From positions 1 to 6,256 of the forward strand of contig CALNBC010000139.1 of the NCBI GenBank assembly GCA_937874755.1: 6,256 nucleotides of DNA, read 5' to 3'. The first letter of the stretch is position 1; every line of letters begins with the position of its first letter. The notes beneath the pieces are model-generated. The model made no database searches. It had not been told where the DNA came from and saw only the letters and a program-made list of their open reading frames with translations. This DNA comes from an uncultured Clostridia bacterium (GTDB lineage Bacteria; Bacillota; Clostridia; Christensenellales; CALWSW01). The position numbers were made by a program, and so were the translations under genes. Positions 5,302-6,256 of this stretch are shown piece by piece.

Positions 5302-5911
5302 GCGGGAAGCTGCGCGACTTCGAGAGCTTACCACGTACGAGCGAGGTTTTTGGCAAGCGGGCAAAACAGTAGGTGGTATGGACGAGGTTGGTCGCGGTCC
5401 TTTGGCGGGACCCGTCGTTGTCGCCTGTGTTGTATTGCCGGAGGAACCCCTCATCGAAGGGGTAAACGACTCGAAAAAGCTCTTGGAAAAAAAGCGGGAG
5501 AAAATATGTTCCCAGATAACCGCTACGGGAGCATTCGGGGTGGGGGTCATCGATTGGACAGTAATAGACGAAATAAACATACTACAGGCAACAAAGCTCG
5601 CCTGCAAGCAAGCTTTCGATAATATGGCGGACAAGCCTACTGTGCTTATTGTGGACGCAATCAAGGACTTAGACATATGCGCAGAGCAAATCCCTCTTGT
5701 GCACGGCGACGCCTTGAGTTATCTTGTCGCGGCGGCTTCGATAGTCGCGAAAGTAATCAGGGATAAAATGATGATACAGTACGATGACGAGTATCCCGAG
5801 TATGGTTTTGCGCGAAACAAGGGTTACGGCACCGCCGAGCACATAGAGGCTATAAAACGCTTCGGTCCCTGCCCGATACACCGCAGGAGCTTCATCAAAA
5901 AATGGATATGA
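5294..5911 (+). CDS. rnhB: Ribonuclease HII
   Basis: RNase HII cuts the RNA strand of RNA-DNA hybrids and starts removal of single ribonucleotides misinserted in DNA. From this start it has 205 aa, a normal length. The signature GGMDEVGRGPLAGPVV (27-42) supplies D30 and E31. D121 (IVDA) and D139 (HGDALSYLVAAASIVAKVIRD) complete the DEDD metal-binding set; the 18-residue spacing between the last two matches known enzymes. NDSKKL (58-63) and NKGYGT further on are also typical. I chose the ATG at 5294, which overlaps the rbgA stop (ATGACTGA) and suggests translational coupling. An in-frame TTG at 5267 would add nine residues and a longer overlap, and is less likely. The 3' end overlaps the YraN-family gene. 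Confidence 0.96.
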   Translation: MTEREAARLRELTTYERGFWQAGKTVGGMDEVGRGPLAGPVVVACVVLPEEPLIEGVNDSKKLLEKKREKICSQITATGAFGVGVIDWTVIDEINILQATKLACKQAFDNMADKPTVLIVDAIKDLDICAEQIPLVHGDALSYLVAAASIVAKVIRDKMMIQYDDEYPEYGFARNKGYGTAEHIEAIKRFGPCPIHRRSFIKKWI

Positions 5912-6256
5912 AACAGGGTAAAAAGCTCTTGGGCGACCTCGGGGAAACCCTAGCCGCAGATTTTTTGGAGCGAAGCGGGTGCGAATTGCTTGCCAGGAAT
6001 TACAGAAAAAGCGGCGGCGAGATAGACATCATCGCTAAGGACGGGCAATTCGTAGTCTTTATCGAGGTCAAGACCAGGCGCAGCGAGAGCTTTGCCGCGC
6101 CGATAGAATCCGTCGGTGAAAGAAAGCGCGCAAAGTTGCGCGTCGCCGCCGAAAAGTGGCTGGCTGAAACGGGATACGCCGGGTTTTGCAGATTTGACGT
6201 TATCGAGATTGTTATAGCGGGGACGGATCCGCTAATCAGACATTGGAGGGACGCCT
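5902..6256 (+). CDS. YraN-family (UPF0102) nuclease-fold protein, 3' end cut by the window
   Basis: The reading frame runs off the window after 118 complete codons and ends ...IRHWRDA; family members usually stop a few residues after this point, so little is missing. Numbered from the second ATG (5908), the motifs are GDLGE (9-13) near the N-terminus, RNYRKSGGEIDII (30-42), EVKTR (53-57) and RFDVIEI (95-101). GEID followed by ExK (E38, D40, E53, K55) is the hallmark of the Holliday-junction-resolvase-like PD-(D/E)xK fold. Nuclease activity is inferred from the fold, and the cellular role of the family is not settled. Two in-frame starts exist. ATG at 5902 is 12 bases after AGGAG (5885-5889) and overlaps rnhB by ten bases. 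ATG at 5908 gives a classic four-base ATGA overlap but is too far from that site. Either implies coupling to rnhB. Operons joining rbgA, rnhB and yraN are common in Clostridia. Confidence 0.92.
   Translation, partial: MDMKQGKKLLGDLGETLAADFLERSGCELLARNYRKSGGEIDIIAKDGQFVVFIEVKTRRSESFAAPIESVGERKRAKLRVAAEKWLAETGYAGFCRFDVIEIVIAGTDPLIRHWRDA

Overview
The window looks like a chromosomal core region of a Gram-positive, Clostridia-like bacterium of moderate GC. The basis is the gene content (yggS/ylmE, sepF and divIVA together; rbgA followed by rnhB and a YraN-family gene), a lipoprotein signal peptide, purine-rich Shine-Dalgarno sites and sigma-A type promoters. The genus cannot be named from the sequence alone. 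All eight supported genes lie on the + strand, and I see no RNA genes, insertion sequences, CRISPR arrays or prophage parts.

Positions 1-2461 are a cell-division block. It holds a PLP-homeostasis protein (YggS/YlmE), the FtsZ membrane anchor SepF and a long DivIVA-domain protein. In Bacillus and many relatives ylmG and ylmH lie between sepF and divIVA; here the two are separated by only 86 bases that carry a hairpin. A good promoter sits just before sepF, immediately after a long AT-rich hairpin that covers the yggS stop codon. The block ends with an intrinsic terminator near 2429-2461.

Positions 2462-4184 hold two separately controlled single genes. The first is a small lipoprotein with an FMN_bind domain and the sequence signature for covalent FMN attachment. 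The second is a classical short-chain dehydrogenase/reductase with its own strong promoter. Each is followed by a hairpin terminator.

Positions 4185-4440 are an AT-rich, gene-free region with several extended -10 elements and a tandem repeat directly upstream of rbgA. From 4441 to the window end rbgA, rnhB and the YraN-family gene overlap end to start and form a tight operon. It links 50S ribosome assembly, removal of RNA from DNA and a nuclease-fold protein of unclear role. The last gene runs off the window, probably only a few codons before its end.

I found no clearly new multi-gene system. The best leads are a DivIVA protein lacking the two residues that form the membrane-binding tip in B. 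subtilis, the array of -10-like elements and tandem repeat before rbgA, and the hairpin/promoter junction between yggS and sepF.
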